Positions 43,785 to 54,310 of a stretch of 64,000 nucleotides of DNA are shown here, in pieces. The position numbers and the translations under genes are program-made. The stretch is taken from the NCBI RefSeq assembly GCF_040958095.1, contig NC_091160.1:41623678-41687677 (forward strand). Direction: 5' to 3'. The notes below the pieces were generated by a model. The model was given only the letters and a program-made list of their open reading frames with translations, was not told where the DNA came from and did not search any database. Position 1 is the stretch's first letter, and every line of letters starts with the position of its first letter. This stretch comes from Procambarus clarkii (lineage: Eukaryota > Arthropoda > Malacostraca > Decapoda > Cambaridae).

Positions 43785-43985
43785 TTTTTTAATAACGGGA
43801 GCAAACCAGGCATGACCTGCTTGATGGGGTTCTGGAAGTTCTTCTCCTCAGGCCAGGCTTGACTTGTGAGAGCTTGGTCCAACTGGCTGTTGCTTAGAGC
43901 GGCCTGCAGGCCCACATATCCACCACAGCCCAGTTGGTCCGGCACTTCTTGAAGGAAACTATCTAGATTTGTTTTGAAGATTCTC
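43785..43985 (-). mobile_element. Unclassified interspersed repeat
   Basis: Contains GAGAGCTTGGTCCAACTGGC and CAGGCCCACATATCCACCAC, phrases I associate with a dispersed decapod repeat. No protein could be derived and the ends are unknown. Confidence 0.45.
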
Positions 43986-44060
43986 TTGACAGTGCAGATC
44001 TCATCAAAACCTTTAAAATACTAAACAATTTGGAGGATGTTAACACTTTTGAGCCTACAG
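43985..44060 (+). pseudogene. LINE family E C-terminal fragment, part 1
   Basis: DLIKTFKILNNLEDVNTFE fits the DMITTFKIL pattern of LINE C-termini. The continuation appears at 45196, after about 1.1 kb of satellite-like sequence. Confidence 0.6.
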
Positions 44061-44061
44061 C

Positions 44062-45195
44062 ATGCGCGCCACCAATTTAGAGGTCATGCCTCTGGCGTGC
44101 GGGCGAGTGTGCGGCTACACCCAAATGTGTATACTCGTTTCTGTTTTCTCACCTAAATTCTTGTGCTATGTCATTCGTTTTGGGATCATTGTGTTCGCAA
44201 TAGAATTCCCTATAGGTGTATATGCATATAATGTCCAAAAGCCTGGCGTGACTCCCAACAGCAAAGCCTAAAGTTTGCAAAAGTTACCCGTGAGCGCACA
44301 AAATCAGTAAAATGTGTATACTCGTTTCAGTTTTCTCACCTTAATTCTCGTGCTATGTCATTCGTTTTGGTATCATTGTGTTTGCAATTAAATTCCCTAC
44401 AGGTGTATATGCATATAATGTCCAAAAGCCTGGCGAGACTCCCGGCAGCAAAGCCTAAAGTTACCAGTGAACGAGCACCGATTTGCACACCACAACCTAA
44501 CATGTATACTTGTTGCAGGCGATGAGTCACAATAACGTGGCTGAAGTATGTTGACCAGACCACACACTAGAAATTGAAGGGACGACGACACAATCGACTT
44601 GAGAATGGTCCAGGACGGACCGAAACGTCGTCGTCCCTTCAATTTCTAGTGTGTGGTCTGGTCAACATGTATACTTGTTCAGTTTGATAACATCAATTTT
44701 CGTGTTACGTCGCTCGTTTTGGTATCAAATTGTTCGCAATATAAAGGCGCGTATTTTAAAACTAGTCCAATAATAATAGAGCAATAACTTGAATTTTAAC
44801 AAATATTTTAATTTTGGATGCTCGTCATCACAAAATTATTTATATCTTTCCAGTCTTCTGACATAAATTTTCATGTTACATCTTTCATTTTGGTATCAAA
44901 TTGTTCACAATCTAAAGGTGTGCATTTTAAAATAGTCCCATAATAATAGCACAATAAATAGAATTTTAACAAATATTTTAAAATTTTGACCAAAAACGTA
45001 TTTATAATCTTTCAAGTTTTCTGACATCATGTTTCGTGTTACATCTTTCAATTTGGTATCACATTGTGCACACTCTAAAGGCACTCGTTTTGAAACTATC
45101 CCGAAGTCGAACGGATAAAATATTAATTTTATGCAAATATTTTTGTATTGGACGCGAGCACTGTCCACAGCTAGGAATCAAGAGATAAAAGTGGA
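44062..45195 (+). repeat. Diverged tandem repeat inserted in LINE E
   Basis: Units of about 150-190 bp recur with TGTGTATACTCGTTTC, TCGTTTTGGTATCA(A/T)TTGTTCGCAA, and further right GGCGCGTATTTTAAAACTAG with AATAATAGAGCAATAA. Unit starts lie near 44125, 44310, 44690, 44865 and 45020. A 149-bp hairpin element interrupts it at 44515. Both sides are LINE E, so the array arrived as an insertion. Confidence 0.65.
44515..44663. mobile_element. 149-bp hairpin insertion with 16-bp target duplication
   Basis: The 16-bp direct repeat AACATGTATACTTGTT (44499-44514 and 44664-44679) flanks it. Inside and across the right edge, 44550-44589 and 44627-44666 are perfect 40-bp inverted copies around a 37-bp loop containing AATGGTCCAGGACGGACCGAA. 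A duplication of this length points to target-primed reverse transcription. The loop has GGTCC/GGACC followed by GAAAC, reminiscent of the closing part of hammerhead ribozymes in Penelope-like elements, but the CUGANGA core is not intact. Confidence 0.75.
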
Positions 45196-45440
45196 CGAGA
45201 GCGGTGTCCAAAGAGACCGATACTGTTAATCAGGACAATTTCTTCAAAAGGTCAGATGTCACACGAATGAGGAGCAACGGTTTCAAGCTCAACAATCCTC
45301 AATGTAAGACAAAAAACAGGAGATGCTTTTTCACCCATAGGGTTGTAAACCCGTGGAACTACCTACCTGCCAAAGCCATAAATGCCAAAACTCTGCTGGG
45401 TTTTAATATACAGCTGGAAACGATCATCAGGGCAAATGGA
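45196..45440 (+). pseudogene. LINE family E C-terminal fragment, part 2
   Basis: The translation includes DNFFKRSDVTRMRSNGFKL, then KNRRCFFTHRVVNPWNYLP and ETIIRANG. This is the terminal domain downstream of the RT in LINEs (FF..R+VN.WN.LP). It is open for 102 codons from 45204, but that Met is internal to the domain. Confidence 0.7.
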
Positions 45441-45548
45441 AGGGGGGACTTTTGGCAAGCCACTGGCTCCCTGTTCTCATCAAGGCCTCTAATATTAGTG
45501 GCCCTTGGATAAATTCAAAATTTCTTTCTGCCTCTCTCCTCACTGCTG

Positions 45549-45840
45549 TATACTTCTCACCTAGTTGTGCTTGTGGGAGTTGAGCTCTGCTCTTTTGGCC
45601 CGCCACTCAACTGTCAATCAACTGTTACTAACTACTATTTTCTCTCTTCCACACCCACACACATCTCCAGGAAGCAGCTTGTATCAGCTCTCTAACTCCT
45701 AGGTACCTTTTTACTGCTAGGTAATAGGGGCATTAGGGTGAAAGAAACTCTGCCCATTGTTTCTCACCAGCGCCGGGAATCAAACCCGGGCCACAGGATT
45801 GTGTCCAGCGTACTATCCACACAGCCACCAGCGCCCTTAT
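45549..45840 (-). mobile_element. tRNA-derived SINE with LINE family A tail
   Basis: The minus-strand head at 45835-45760 has a tRNA-like A box (GGTGGCTGTGTGGATAGTACG) and B box CCCGGGTTTGATTCCC. The body holds CCTAGCAGTAAAAAGGTACC. The far end on the plus strand, TCACCTAGTTGTGCTTGTGG to CTCAACTGTCAATCAACTG, is the inverted 3' UTR of LINE family A (8940-9010). The shared tail suggests mobilisation by family A. Confidence 0.8.
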
Positions 45841-45869
45841 CCAACAGAGGATAAGTGATGTAATACAGC

Positions 45870-46020
45870 TCAGACACCAGACATTGTTGTACTCTCGGAG
45901 ACAAAACTTGAAGATGATATTTTAAATAAGGTCATATTCCCAAGGGGCTACTCAGTTTGGAGATGGGACAGAAAAATTAGGAAATGCAGTGGTGTTACTG
46001 TGCTGGTGAAAGAACACCTA
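45870..46020 (+). pseudogene. Family B endonuclease, N-terminal part
   Basis: PDIVVLSETKLEDDILNKV contains the catalytic Glu motif, followed by FPRGYSVWRWDRK and VTVLVKEHL. It is cut by the SINE that begins at 46022. Confidence 0.75.
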
Positions 46021-46021
46021 T

Positions 46022-46282
46022 CATGAGGTTATCTTGAGATGATTTCAGGGCTTAATGTCCTCGCGGCCCTGTCCTCGACCAGGCCTCCTTTTTGTTACAC
46101 CCCTCCAGGAAGCAGCCCGTAGCAGCTGTCTAACTCCCAGGTACCTATTTACTGCTAGGTAACAGGAGCATCAGGGTGAAAGAAACATCTTGCCCATTTG
46201 TCTCTGCCTCCACCGGGAATCAAACCCGGAACCTCAGGACTACGAATCTGAAGCGCTGTCCACCCAGCTGTCAGGCACCCAA
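46022..46282 (-). mobile_element. tRNA-derived SINE inside LINE B
   Basis: The minus-strand head runs from 46278: GGTGCCTGACAGCTGGGTGG (A-box region) and CCGGGTTTGATTCCC (B box), then CCTAGCAGTAAATAGGTACC shared with the SINE at 45549. The tail on the plus strand, GAGGTTATCTTGAGATGATT, is different from the family A tail, so two SINE subfamilies with one body and different tails coexist. Confidence 0.78.
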
Positions 46283-46289
46283 ATTTCAT

Positions 46290-47123
46290 TTACCTAAAGG
46301 TAAACGAAATAATGATTGCCAATCCACGAGATGTTGACATAATAGCACTAGACATCTGCAATCAGGATGATAAAACTAACGATCATAAATGCATATAGTC
46401 CACCGCCATGCAACACATGGTCAGAGGAGGAGTTGGATAATAAACGTGAGGGTCTTCTAACAATAATGAGAGATTATACTGAGAGTTGATAAAGATAGAT
46501 CATGACTGTTGGTAGTCGGCGACTTCAACTTGAAATCCATAGACTGGGAGACATATGAAGCTAGAACAGAGGATTTTTGGACTTGTAGATTCGTAATCCT
46601 CATCCTGGAAACATTCATGTTTCAACATGTTAAGCAAGCTACGAGGATGAGGGAAGGGGATGTTCCCTCTATGCTGGATTTGATATTTATCAGGAAAGAG
46701 GAGGAGATATTTGACATTCAGTACCTCCCTCCCTTGGGTAAAAGTGACCATGTCTTTTTGGGAATAAAGTATGCAATGTGTTATAATCTGGAAGAAAGTG
46801 AAGTTGAAGCAGTTGAAAAACCTGATTTCAGGAGAGGTCATTATGGGGAACTCAGACATTTCTTTAAGGAATTTGACTGGAAAGACTTGCTGTTAGGACA
46901 TGAAGTAAGAGAGATGTATGTCAAGTTTTGTGAAATATATGATAAAGGCACAACAAAATTTATACCAAAGCAGAGATGCAGAACTGGGAAACAGGATTGG
47001 TTCAACAGAAATTGCGAGAGGGCCAGAGACCAAAAGACACAAAAATGGAACCAATGTAGGAAGAGGTCAAACCCCAAACATACCAGTGATACAAAGATGC
47101 AAGAAACAACTACACGGCAGTGA
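46290..47123 (+). pseudogene. Family B endonuclease, C-terminal part
   Basis: NAYSPPPCNTWSEEEL is followed, after stops near 46490, by VVGDFNLKSIDWE (GDFN motif), RMREGDVPSMLDLIF and LPPLGKSDHVFLGIKY (SDH motif with catalytic Asp and His). The frame from 46509 is open for 204 codons and reaches a basic linker WFNRNCERARDQKTQKWNQ. It has the same domain order as family A but with different sequence. Confidence 0.82.
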
Positions 47124-48120
47124 GGAGAGGGGCAGAAAGAAATTTTGTAAAAGGGAGTGCGGACAAATGTAAAACAGAACTAGGCCTATTCTATATATTC
47201 ATAAACAAAAAATTGCAGGTAAAGAATAGTATTCAGAGGTTGAAAATGGGAAACAGATTCACGGAAAATGAAAAGGAAATGTGTGAAATATTAAACGAAA
47301 AGTTCCAAAGTGTGTGTGTACAAAATGAAATCTTTAGGGAACCAGACACAATAAGAATTCCAGAGAACAAGTTGGTCCAGATGGGGTTTCACCATGGGTT
47401 CTGAGAGAATGTGCATCTGAGCTCAGCATTCCACTTAAACTGATTTTTCAGGCATCCCTGTGTACAGGAGTTGTATCTGATGTGTGGAAAAAGGCTAACA
47501 TAGTTTCCAATCTACAAAAGTGGTAGCAGGGAATGGAATGGAATGGAATGGAACTATCAGGGGAAAGCTCCAAGTCATTTGTGACTATATAGCACTGGGA
47601 AAGGGTAAGGATAAGGATTTGGAATGGGACAGTGGGAATGGAATGGTGCCCAACCATTTGGACGGTCGGGGATTGAACACCGACCTGCATGAAGCGAGAC
47701 TCAATTATAGACCTGTATCATTGACAAGTGTGCAGTACTAGTCAAAATATTGGAAAAAAATAATTAAAAATAAATGGGTAGAACACCTGGAGAAAAATGA
47801 TATAATGACAGACAGTATGGTTTTTTGATCTGGAAGACCTGTGTAACGAATTTACTCAGTTTTTATGATTGAGCCACAGAGATTTTACAGGAAAGCGATG
47901 GTAGGGTTGACTGCATCTTATCTGGACCTAAAAAGGCTTTTGACAGAGTTCCACATAAGAGGTCGTTCTGGAAACTGGAACATATTGGAGTGGTGACAGG
48001 TAAGCTTCTAACATGGATGGAAAATTTCCAAACCTGATAGAAAAGTAGAGGGCCATAATCAAAGGCAATGTATCGGATTGGATACATAAACGATCTACCA
48101 GTTGGAATACAGAATTATAT
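47120..48120 (+). pseudogene. Family B reverse transcriptase, N-terminal and middle part
   Basis: Segments: NRFTENEKEMCEILNEKFQS (47250), GPDGVSPWVL-like after a shift (47375-47400), [15 protein letters not shown] (47691-47740, after the SINE), and a region equivalent to KAFDRVPHKR (47930-47960). The frame changes several times and the first catalytic Asp region is distorted. The insertion of LINE C at 48130 removes contact with the rest. Confidence 0.7.
47534..47690 (-). mobile_element. Small tRNA-like SINE inside LINE B RT
   Basis: It separates AAAAGTGGTAGCAGGGAA from GAAGCGAGACTCAATTAT of the RT, with GAA on both sides. Minus-strand GGTCGGTGTTCAATCCCCGACC contains a B-box-like GTTCAATCC. 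The left end is (GGAAT)n on the plus strand. Confidence 0.6.
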
Positions 48121-48129
48121 GAGCATTTT

Positions 48130-49485
48130 TATAATAATAATAATAATAATAATAATAATTTTTATTTAGGCAAAGGTACATACATAAAGAGAATTTACAA
48201 AGTTTGTTGGCCTTATAGATAAGAGCTAGTACAGACAATGCCTAAAGCCACTATTACGCAAAGCGTTTCGGGCAGGAAAAACACTACTGACTAAAGCTTA
48301 AAACTAATGGGTTAAAAAGAAAAAAATGCCTTGAGTACAAATAAAAATAGAGGTAAAAGAGGGGGGGAACATTGTTGAAAAAACAGCACAAATACAATTA
48401 CAAATTATTACAGTAAATTACATTAAAACAGCGTTGATTTGAAAAACAAAAAACAAAACAAAAACATACATGGGTTGACAATAGAGGGGTAAGGTAGGTT
48501 ACAGGGAATTTATTAGGTATAGCTTCGTTTTTACCTTAAACTGGTTGAGAGAGGTACAGTCTTTAACATGGTTGGGAAGGTCATTCCACATCCTGGGCCC
48601 CTTGATTTGTAGAGCATTTCTGGTTTGATTAAGTCGTACTCTAGGAATATCAAAACTGTATTTATTTCTGGTGTGGTGCTCATGGGTTCTGTTGCAACCT
48701 TCTATGAAGCTTTTGAGATCAGGATTGGCATTACAATTTAGCGTTTTGTATATGTATAGTACACATGAGAGAATGTGCAGTGACTTAATGTCTAACATAT
48801 TCAGGGATTTGAATAGGGGTACCGAGGTGATGTCTGGGGCCAGAATTGGATATTGTCCTAATAGCAGCTTTGTGTTGAGTAATTAGAGGACGTAAGTGAT
48901 TTTGGGTAGTAGAGCCCCAAGCACAAATACCATAGTTGAGATATGGATAGATAAGGGAGTAATAGAGAGTCACCAGGGCAGGGCGTGGTACATAATATCT
49001 GATCTTAGAAAGAATGCCCACAGTTTTTTGAAACTTTTTTTGATATGTTTAGAATGTGTCCCTGGAAATTCAGCTTGTGGTCAATGAGAATGCCAAGGAA
49101 TTTGCCATCTAATTTGTTACAAATTTGGGTATTGTTTATTTTGAGATTTATTTGATTAGAGGATTTATTGCCAACAGAATATAGAAAGTTTTTGTCAATG
49201 TAAGGGTGAGTTTGTTGGCAGGTTAGCCACAGATGGACTTTATTTAGCTCAGTATTTACTGTGGCATTTAGAGCAAGGGGATCAGGACTGGAGTAAATGA
49301 AGGTTGTGTCGTCAGCAAATAGGATTGGTTTGAGGTGTTGGGAGGCATTTGGAAGGTCATTAATGTAGATGAGAAAGAGGAGAGGGGCCAAGTATGCTGC
49401 CCTGGGGAACACCAATGTTGATGGGTAGGGTGGGAGAAATTGTATTATTCACAGAAACACATTGGAGCCTGTCAGTAAGTTTGTT
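48130..49485 (-). mobile_element. Non-LTR retrotransposon, family C1, 5'-truncated
   Basis: Inserted in LINE B with the 3' end at left: an (AAT)n tail (48130-48160), 3' UTR with GCCCGAAACGCTTTGCGTAA, then coding to 49480. Minus-strand segments: FLIYINDLPNASQHLKPILF and FADDTTFIYSS (catalytic pair), FLGILIDHKLNFQGHI, ILSKIRYYVPRPALVTLYYS, YLNYGICAWGSTT, and SFDIPRVRLNQTRNALQIKG. It lacks the endonuclease and the RT N-terminus. Frameshifts near 48800 and 49010 inactivate it. Confidence 0.85.
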
Positions 49486-49494
49486 TTGTTCATG

Positions 49495-49984
49495 ATGCTA
49501 AGATAATAGGGAAGATAAGAACTTAGATGATGTCATGCCCTTCAAGAAGACTTGGACAAAATAAGTATATGGAGCACCACTTGGCAAATGAAATTTAATG
49601 TGAATAAATGCCATGTTATGGAATGTGGAATAGGAGAACATAGACCCCCACACAATCTATAAATTATGAGAAATCTTTAAAGAATTCTGACAAAGAAAGA
49701 GATTTAGGGGGTGGTTCTAGATAGAAAACTGTCACCTGAGGACCACATTCAGAACATGTGCGAAGAGCCTATATATGCTATACTTTCTAACTTCAGAATT
49801 GCTTTTAAATACATGGGTGGAGAAATACTAAAGAAATTGTTCACGACTTTATTAGGCCTTTTGTTAGACCTTTTGTTAAACATTATTTTTTCCATACAAC
49901 CGCTGGAATATGCAGCGGTTGTATGGTGGCCATATCTTAAGAAGCACATCACCAAACTGGAAAAGGTGCAAAGACATGCCACGA
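49495..49984 (+). pseudogene. Family B reverse transcriptase, C-terminal part
   Basis: HDAKIIGKIRT-like sequence after the lost FADD, then KERDLGVVLDRKLSPEDHIQ, AILSNFRIAFKYMGGEILKK and YLKKHITKLEKVQRHATK. The duplicated stretch LLGLLLDLLLNIIF near 49860 is a small internal duplication. It is truncated at 49985. Confidence 0.75.
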
Positions 49985-50330
49985 AGTTTATTTATTTATT
50001 TATATATTTATATACAAGAAGGAACATTGGGATTGTGAGGATACATAGCATAGTAATTACATTCTTGTAAAGCCACTAGTACGTGCAGCGTTTTGGGCAG
50101 GTCTTTAATCTACGAAAATTTTAAGTAGGTAAATTACTAGGAAAAATTTTATAAAAATGATAACAGGTACATAGCAAGAAAAAAAATAAAAGATGTGAGA
50201 AATTTGGAGGTATATTAAAGCACATAGGTTAGCTCAGATTGATTGCAAATGACAGCATGAATGGTAGTTTAACAAACATTAGCAGCCACAATACAGCATA
50301 TGGCTAGCACATAAATAAATAATAAAAATA
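49985..50330 (-). mobile_element. LINE family C2 3' end
   Basis: Starts with TTTATTTATTTATTT (the inverted TAAA tail), then CTTGTATATA-type sequence, CATTCTTGTAAAGCCACTAG, and the inverted core AGCGTTTTGGGCAGGTC. Only 3' UTR is present, so it is strongly 5'-truncated. Confidence 0.75.
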
Positions 50331-51744
50331 ATAAATGTTATTTAGGTAAGGTACATACATACAAGAAATATTTACAAAGATTGGTGGACTTATAGGTAGA
50401 GCTAGTACATACAATGCCTAAAGCCACTATTACGCAAAGCGTTTCGGGCATGAAAAACTTAAATGACAAGCTTAATACTAATTGAGCATAAAGAGTAAAA
50501 TGAAAACAAGAAATGAAAACATAGCTGAAAAAGCAGCACAAATACAATTATGTCGACAAACAGCGCTCTTTAAAAAAACAGACATTGGTTGACAATAGAG
50601 GGGTAAGGTAGGTTACAGGAATTTATAGGTATAGCTTCGTTTTTATCTTAAACTGGTTGAGAGAGGTACAGTCTTTAACATGGTTGGGAAGGTCATTCCA
50701 ACATTCTGGGCCCCTTGATTTGTAGAGCATTTCTAGTTTGATTAAGTCGTACTCTAGGAATATCAAAACTATTTATTTCTGGTGTGGTGCTCATGGGTTT
50801 CTGTTACAACCTTCTATGAAGCTTTTGAGGTCAGGATTGGCATTACAGTTTTAGCGTTTTATATATGTATAATACACATGAGAGAATGTGCAGTGACTTA
50901 ATGTCTAACATATTCAGAGATTTGAGTAGGGGTACCGAGTGATGTCTGGGGCCAGAGTTGGATATTGTCCTAATAGCAGCTTTGTGTTGAGTAATTAGAG
51001 GACGTAAGTGATTTTGGGTAGTAGAGCCCCAAGCACAAATACCATAGTTGAGATATGGATAGATAAGGGAGTAATAGAGAGTCACCAGGGCAGGGCGTGG
51101 TACATAATATCTGATCTTAGAAAGAATGCCCACAGTTTTTGAAACTTTTTTGATATGTTTAGAATGTGTCCCTGGAAATTCAGCTTGTGGTCAATGAGAA
51201 TGCCAAGGAATTTGCCATCTAATTTGTTACAAATTTGGTATTGTTTATTTTGAGATTTATTTGATTAGATGATTTATTGCCAAACAGAATATAGAAAGTT
51301 TGTCAATGTTAAGGGTGAGTTTGTTGGCAGTTAGCCACAGATGGACTTTATTAAGCTCAGTATTTACTGTGGCATTTAGAGCAAGGGGATCAGGACTGGA
51401 GTAAATGAAGGTTGTGTCGTCAGCAAATAGAATTGGTTTGAGGTGTTGGGAGGCATTTGGAAGTCATTAATGTAGATGAGAAAGAGGAGAGGGCCAAGTA
51501 TGCTGCCCTGGGGAACACCAATGTTGATGGGTAGTGTGGGAGAAATTGTATTATTCCACAGAAACACATTGGAGCCTGTCAGTAAGGTAGGATTTGAGGT
51601 ATTGTAGGGAGTGTCCTCTGACACCATAATGATGTAATTTAAGAAGAAGGTTTTGGTGGTTGACAGTATCGAAAGCTTTACGCAGGTCCACAAATAACCC
51701 AACAGGGAACTCATTTTGATCAAGAGCTGTATGAATCGAGTTAA

Positions 51745-51985
51745 CCACTGCACTGCGCAAAGCGCCTTTAGGCGCTCAGAGAGTTGTGCTTTTTGTTTTT
51801 TAATTTGGCTATATTTTAATGTTTTTTTAATGTTTTCATTACTATTTGTGTTTTGAAATGGAAATAGTTGACTTGGAAACATTTTGACATTAAATTTACC
51901 TGAACATTTTGTAAAAATAACAAAAATATGTCCTTGACAATTGCACCAAGACGTTTTTGCCGAAAATAGGTGAGCAGTGCAAGGG
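51745..51985. mobile_element. piggyBac-like MITE
   Basis: A 241-bp insertion with TTAA on both sides (51741-51744 and 51986-51989). Ends are CCACTGCACTGCGCA and, inverted, CCCTTGCACTGCTCA, agreeing at 12 of 15 positions. The empty site GAATCAAGTTAAGCATAC is present in another family C copy near 57655. TTAA targets with CCC-type ends are characteristic of piggyBac. It has no coding capacity; a short hairpin GCGCCTTTAGGCGC lies near its left end. Confidence 0.88.
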
Positions 51986-52403
51986 TTAAGCATACTAATA
52001 AGTGCATCGTTATTGCTTTTTTGGGCCTGAAGCCATATTGGCAAGGGCTAAGTATGTTGAGTTTGGCTAGATATGAGTAAAGCTGCTTATAGATTAGTTT
52101 TTCAAAAATTTTTTGAAGAAAAGATTGAACTGCTAGGTTGATGTCCTCTATGGTTACCTAACTCGGACTCCCAGTTGACATTATCAGTAGCAGTTTATAA
52201 AATTGTCTATAGCAGTTTCATTGTGTAGTCTAAAACGTATCTCTCTTGACTCAAGAGGTGGTTGCTAATGTTAGTTAAGAGAAATGTGGTGTAATGGTCT
52301 GTAGTGCAATCGGTGATTATACCTGAAGTAATCGGAGAGGTTATGTTGTCCAGATGTGATCTAGAGTCGTGGCAGTGCTATCAGTGATTCTAGTAGGTCT
52401 AGT

Positions 52404-53633
52404 TGTAACAAACTAGGCTGTTGTAAGAATTATCCAGAGTGGTTTATCGACAAAAGAGAATGGGAAGCTGAGCCGCATGGTGACCTGACCCCCAGGGGAA
52501 TTCGCGGTGGAAATAACCAACGCTTTGTTCATAGCTGCGTATAATGAACCATCCTATAGTATTCAGTAATTTAGAGAAAATTAGCCTTTATTCATTTTGC
52601 ATTAAAATTGTATTGTATAATAGTACTGGATACAATATCAAGAGTATTCTAATTATTGAGTTTAAGTCACCATCAGTGACGTCACGAATCAGATCTAACT
52701 TTTGAGGCGGATGTGACCGGCGGTCATAGGTCATCAGGGGTTGACAGGTCTACTATTTCTCAAAGTTTTAATAACCATTTTTAGTGATCGGGAACAGCTC
52801 TGCCGTTAGATGTTTGTAATTTAATTCAGTAAAATAATTCAACCAGTCTGGATCAATTCAGTACAAACAGAGTTTAATTGTTATAACTGTAACCTTGCTA
52901 AAGTAACTGGGTAAGCGATGCGGAACAATACAATGTTCTAGTCTGGGGTAGACCAGACAAGAGAGAGATCAGTGTGAATACGGGAGCAGCTGGGAGAGGT
53001 CAACCATCTTACCTCTCCCCAAGACCAGCACAACATCTTAGCTGGAAAACATAGAGGTATAGTTGCTATGGTTATGTATAGAAATAGTCTCATTTGCCAC
53101 TCAGGTCAAGTAGGGAGTGTTAAAGTGATAGGGAGTGAACATTTTTAGATTTTGTTTTAGTTTTTCTTTTAATAAATTAAATTTGTTAATATTTTTGCAT
53201 TTCATTATTTCCATGTGTTTTTTGTGTAAACTTGTCCTGGTCACGTGGTCCACACGAGGTAAAGTTGGATTGGGCGCCGATGCTAACATCGAATCGGAAT
53301 TATCATTACCGTGTAATTTATTCCACACTCAAGGTCATCATATATAGTGGGGATCAAGCCCCAAGGTTGATTAATTAGCGTGATCGATCCAGACCTCGAT
53401 CATTGCTCTTGTATTACTGGTCTGGTGGTGGCAGCAGAGGTGACTCTAGGGTTTTGTTCAGAGCTTAGGTCACGTCATACTGGGTGTAGAATCCTAAGTC
53501 GGTCAATCGTCTTAGGACCACGTGGCGTGGAGTTGGCTTTTGGGTAAAAGTTTTGGAGTCCCTTGGTTTAGAAATAAAAGTAAGAATACGGGTAGAGGAA
53601 GTAAAGAGAGAGGAACCCCGATCCCGAGTTACA
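52404..53633 (+). mobile_element. Solo LTR, family L2
   Basis: 1,230 bp with ends TGTAACAAACTAGG and GAGTTACA, flanked by TAGT (52400-52403 and 53634-53637). Removing it joins the family C endonuclease frame (LIPLIT to RPTRITDS). GGTGGCAGCAGAGG at about 53425 resembles GGTGGCAGCG in family L1, and AAATAAAAG near 53571 may be the polyadenylation signal. No retrotransposon genes lie inside. Orientation is inferred from those signals. Confidence 0.78.
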
Positions 53634-54310
53634 TAGTGATTAAGGGTATGAGGTAGCAGGAATTCATACAGTTGAGGAGGCTAACAGCAGTAGGGTGTTC
53701 TGGCTCGCAGAGGTCAATATTAAAGTCCCCTGCGATAATTAGGTGGTTTTTGTTCAGTCTGTTATCAAGTATTAGATTTCTAAGGTTTGAGTTGAATTCG
53801 GACACATCAGTGTTAGGAATTCTATAAACTGCACCCACAGACAGGACAGACTCGGCACCCTTGACTCTGAAGCTGGCGAAGATATACTCCCCATAGCAGT
53901 CTCTAGTTCTAATTTCTTTTAAGCATGTTAGTTCTTGGTGTAGTAAAGAGCAGTGCCACCACCTCTCTGAAGTTGACGGACAGTTGTGAATTGCTGAATA
54001 GTTAGGCATGTTAAAGAGTTGAGTAGTATCCTCTTTCAACCATGTTTCAGTAAGTATAATAAAGAGAATTTGTTGTCAATAGCTTCAATCAAGGCACTAA
54101 CATCATCGAAGTGTTTACCTAGGGATCTAACATTCAAATTGATTACAGAGATATTGTGACAATGAGTTACTACATTGTTTACATCATGTGCTGCAAGATA
54201 TCTGCAATTTAGATCATTAAAGTGATTATTGTCATAGATAGTGGATAAGAGGTTAAGTTCAGGGTCTATACTTGACTGCATAAAAAAAGCTGATTGCAGG
54301 AAAAACAAGG
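53634..54310 (-). pseudogene. Family C1 endonuclease
   Basis: Minus strand: ISVINLNVRSLGKHFDDVSA (N-terminal strand with Asn), ALIEAIDNKFSLL, then GGGT-like segments, VLSVGAVYRIPNTDVSEFNS, LIIAGDFNIDLCE (GDFN) and MNSCYLIPLIT. A frameshift and a stop separate the two parts near 54030. The upstream limit of the element is not clear; AT-rich sequence follows. Confidence 0.8.

Larger units (their letters stand above)
45845..49990 (+). mobile_element. Non-LTR retrotransposon, family B copy 2 (with nested insertions)
   Basis: Order: endonuclease N-part (45870-46020), SINE (46022-46280), endonuclease C-part (46290-47100), RT N-part (47120-47525), SINE (47534-47690), RT middle (47690-48120), LINE C insertion (48130-49480), RT C-part (49495-49990). 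Many stops and shifts show inactivity. It ends abruptly at 49985, where a family C2 tail was inserted after the segment KLEKVQRHATK. Confidence 0.8.
50331..54310 (-). mobile_element. Non-LTR retrotransposon, family C1, longest copy
   Basis: The 3' end at 50331-50460 includes the inverted core AAAGCGTTTCGGGC. RT runs from about 52150 to 50640, with ISMLNPIHTALDQNEFPVGL, FVDLRKAFDTVNHQNLL (first Asp), GVPQGSILGPLLFLIYIND and FADD-like segments. The endonuclease runs from 54308 to 53634, then resumes at 52403. Two elements are inserted: an MITE (51745-51985) and an LTR (52404-53633). A region between endonuclease and RT is deleted. Several frameshifts occur. Confidence 0.85.

Noticed and set aside
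47520..47560. (GGAAT)n satellite
   Set aside because: Only four units; it is the end of a small SINE insertion and not a satellite array.
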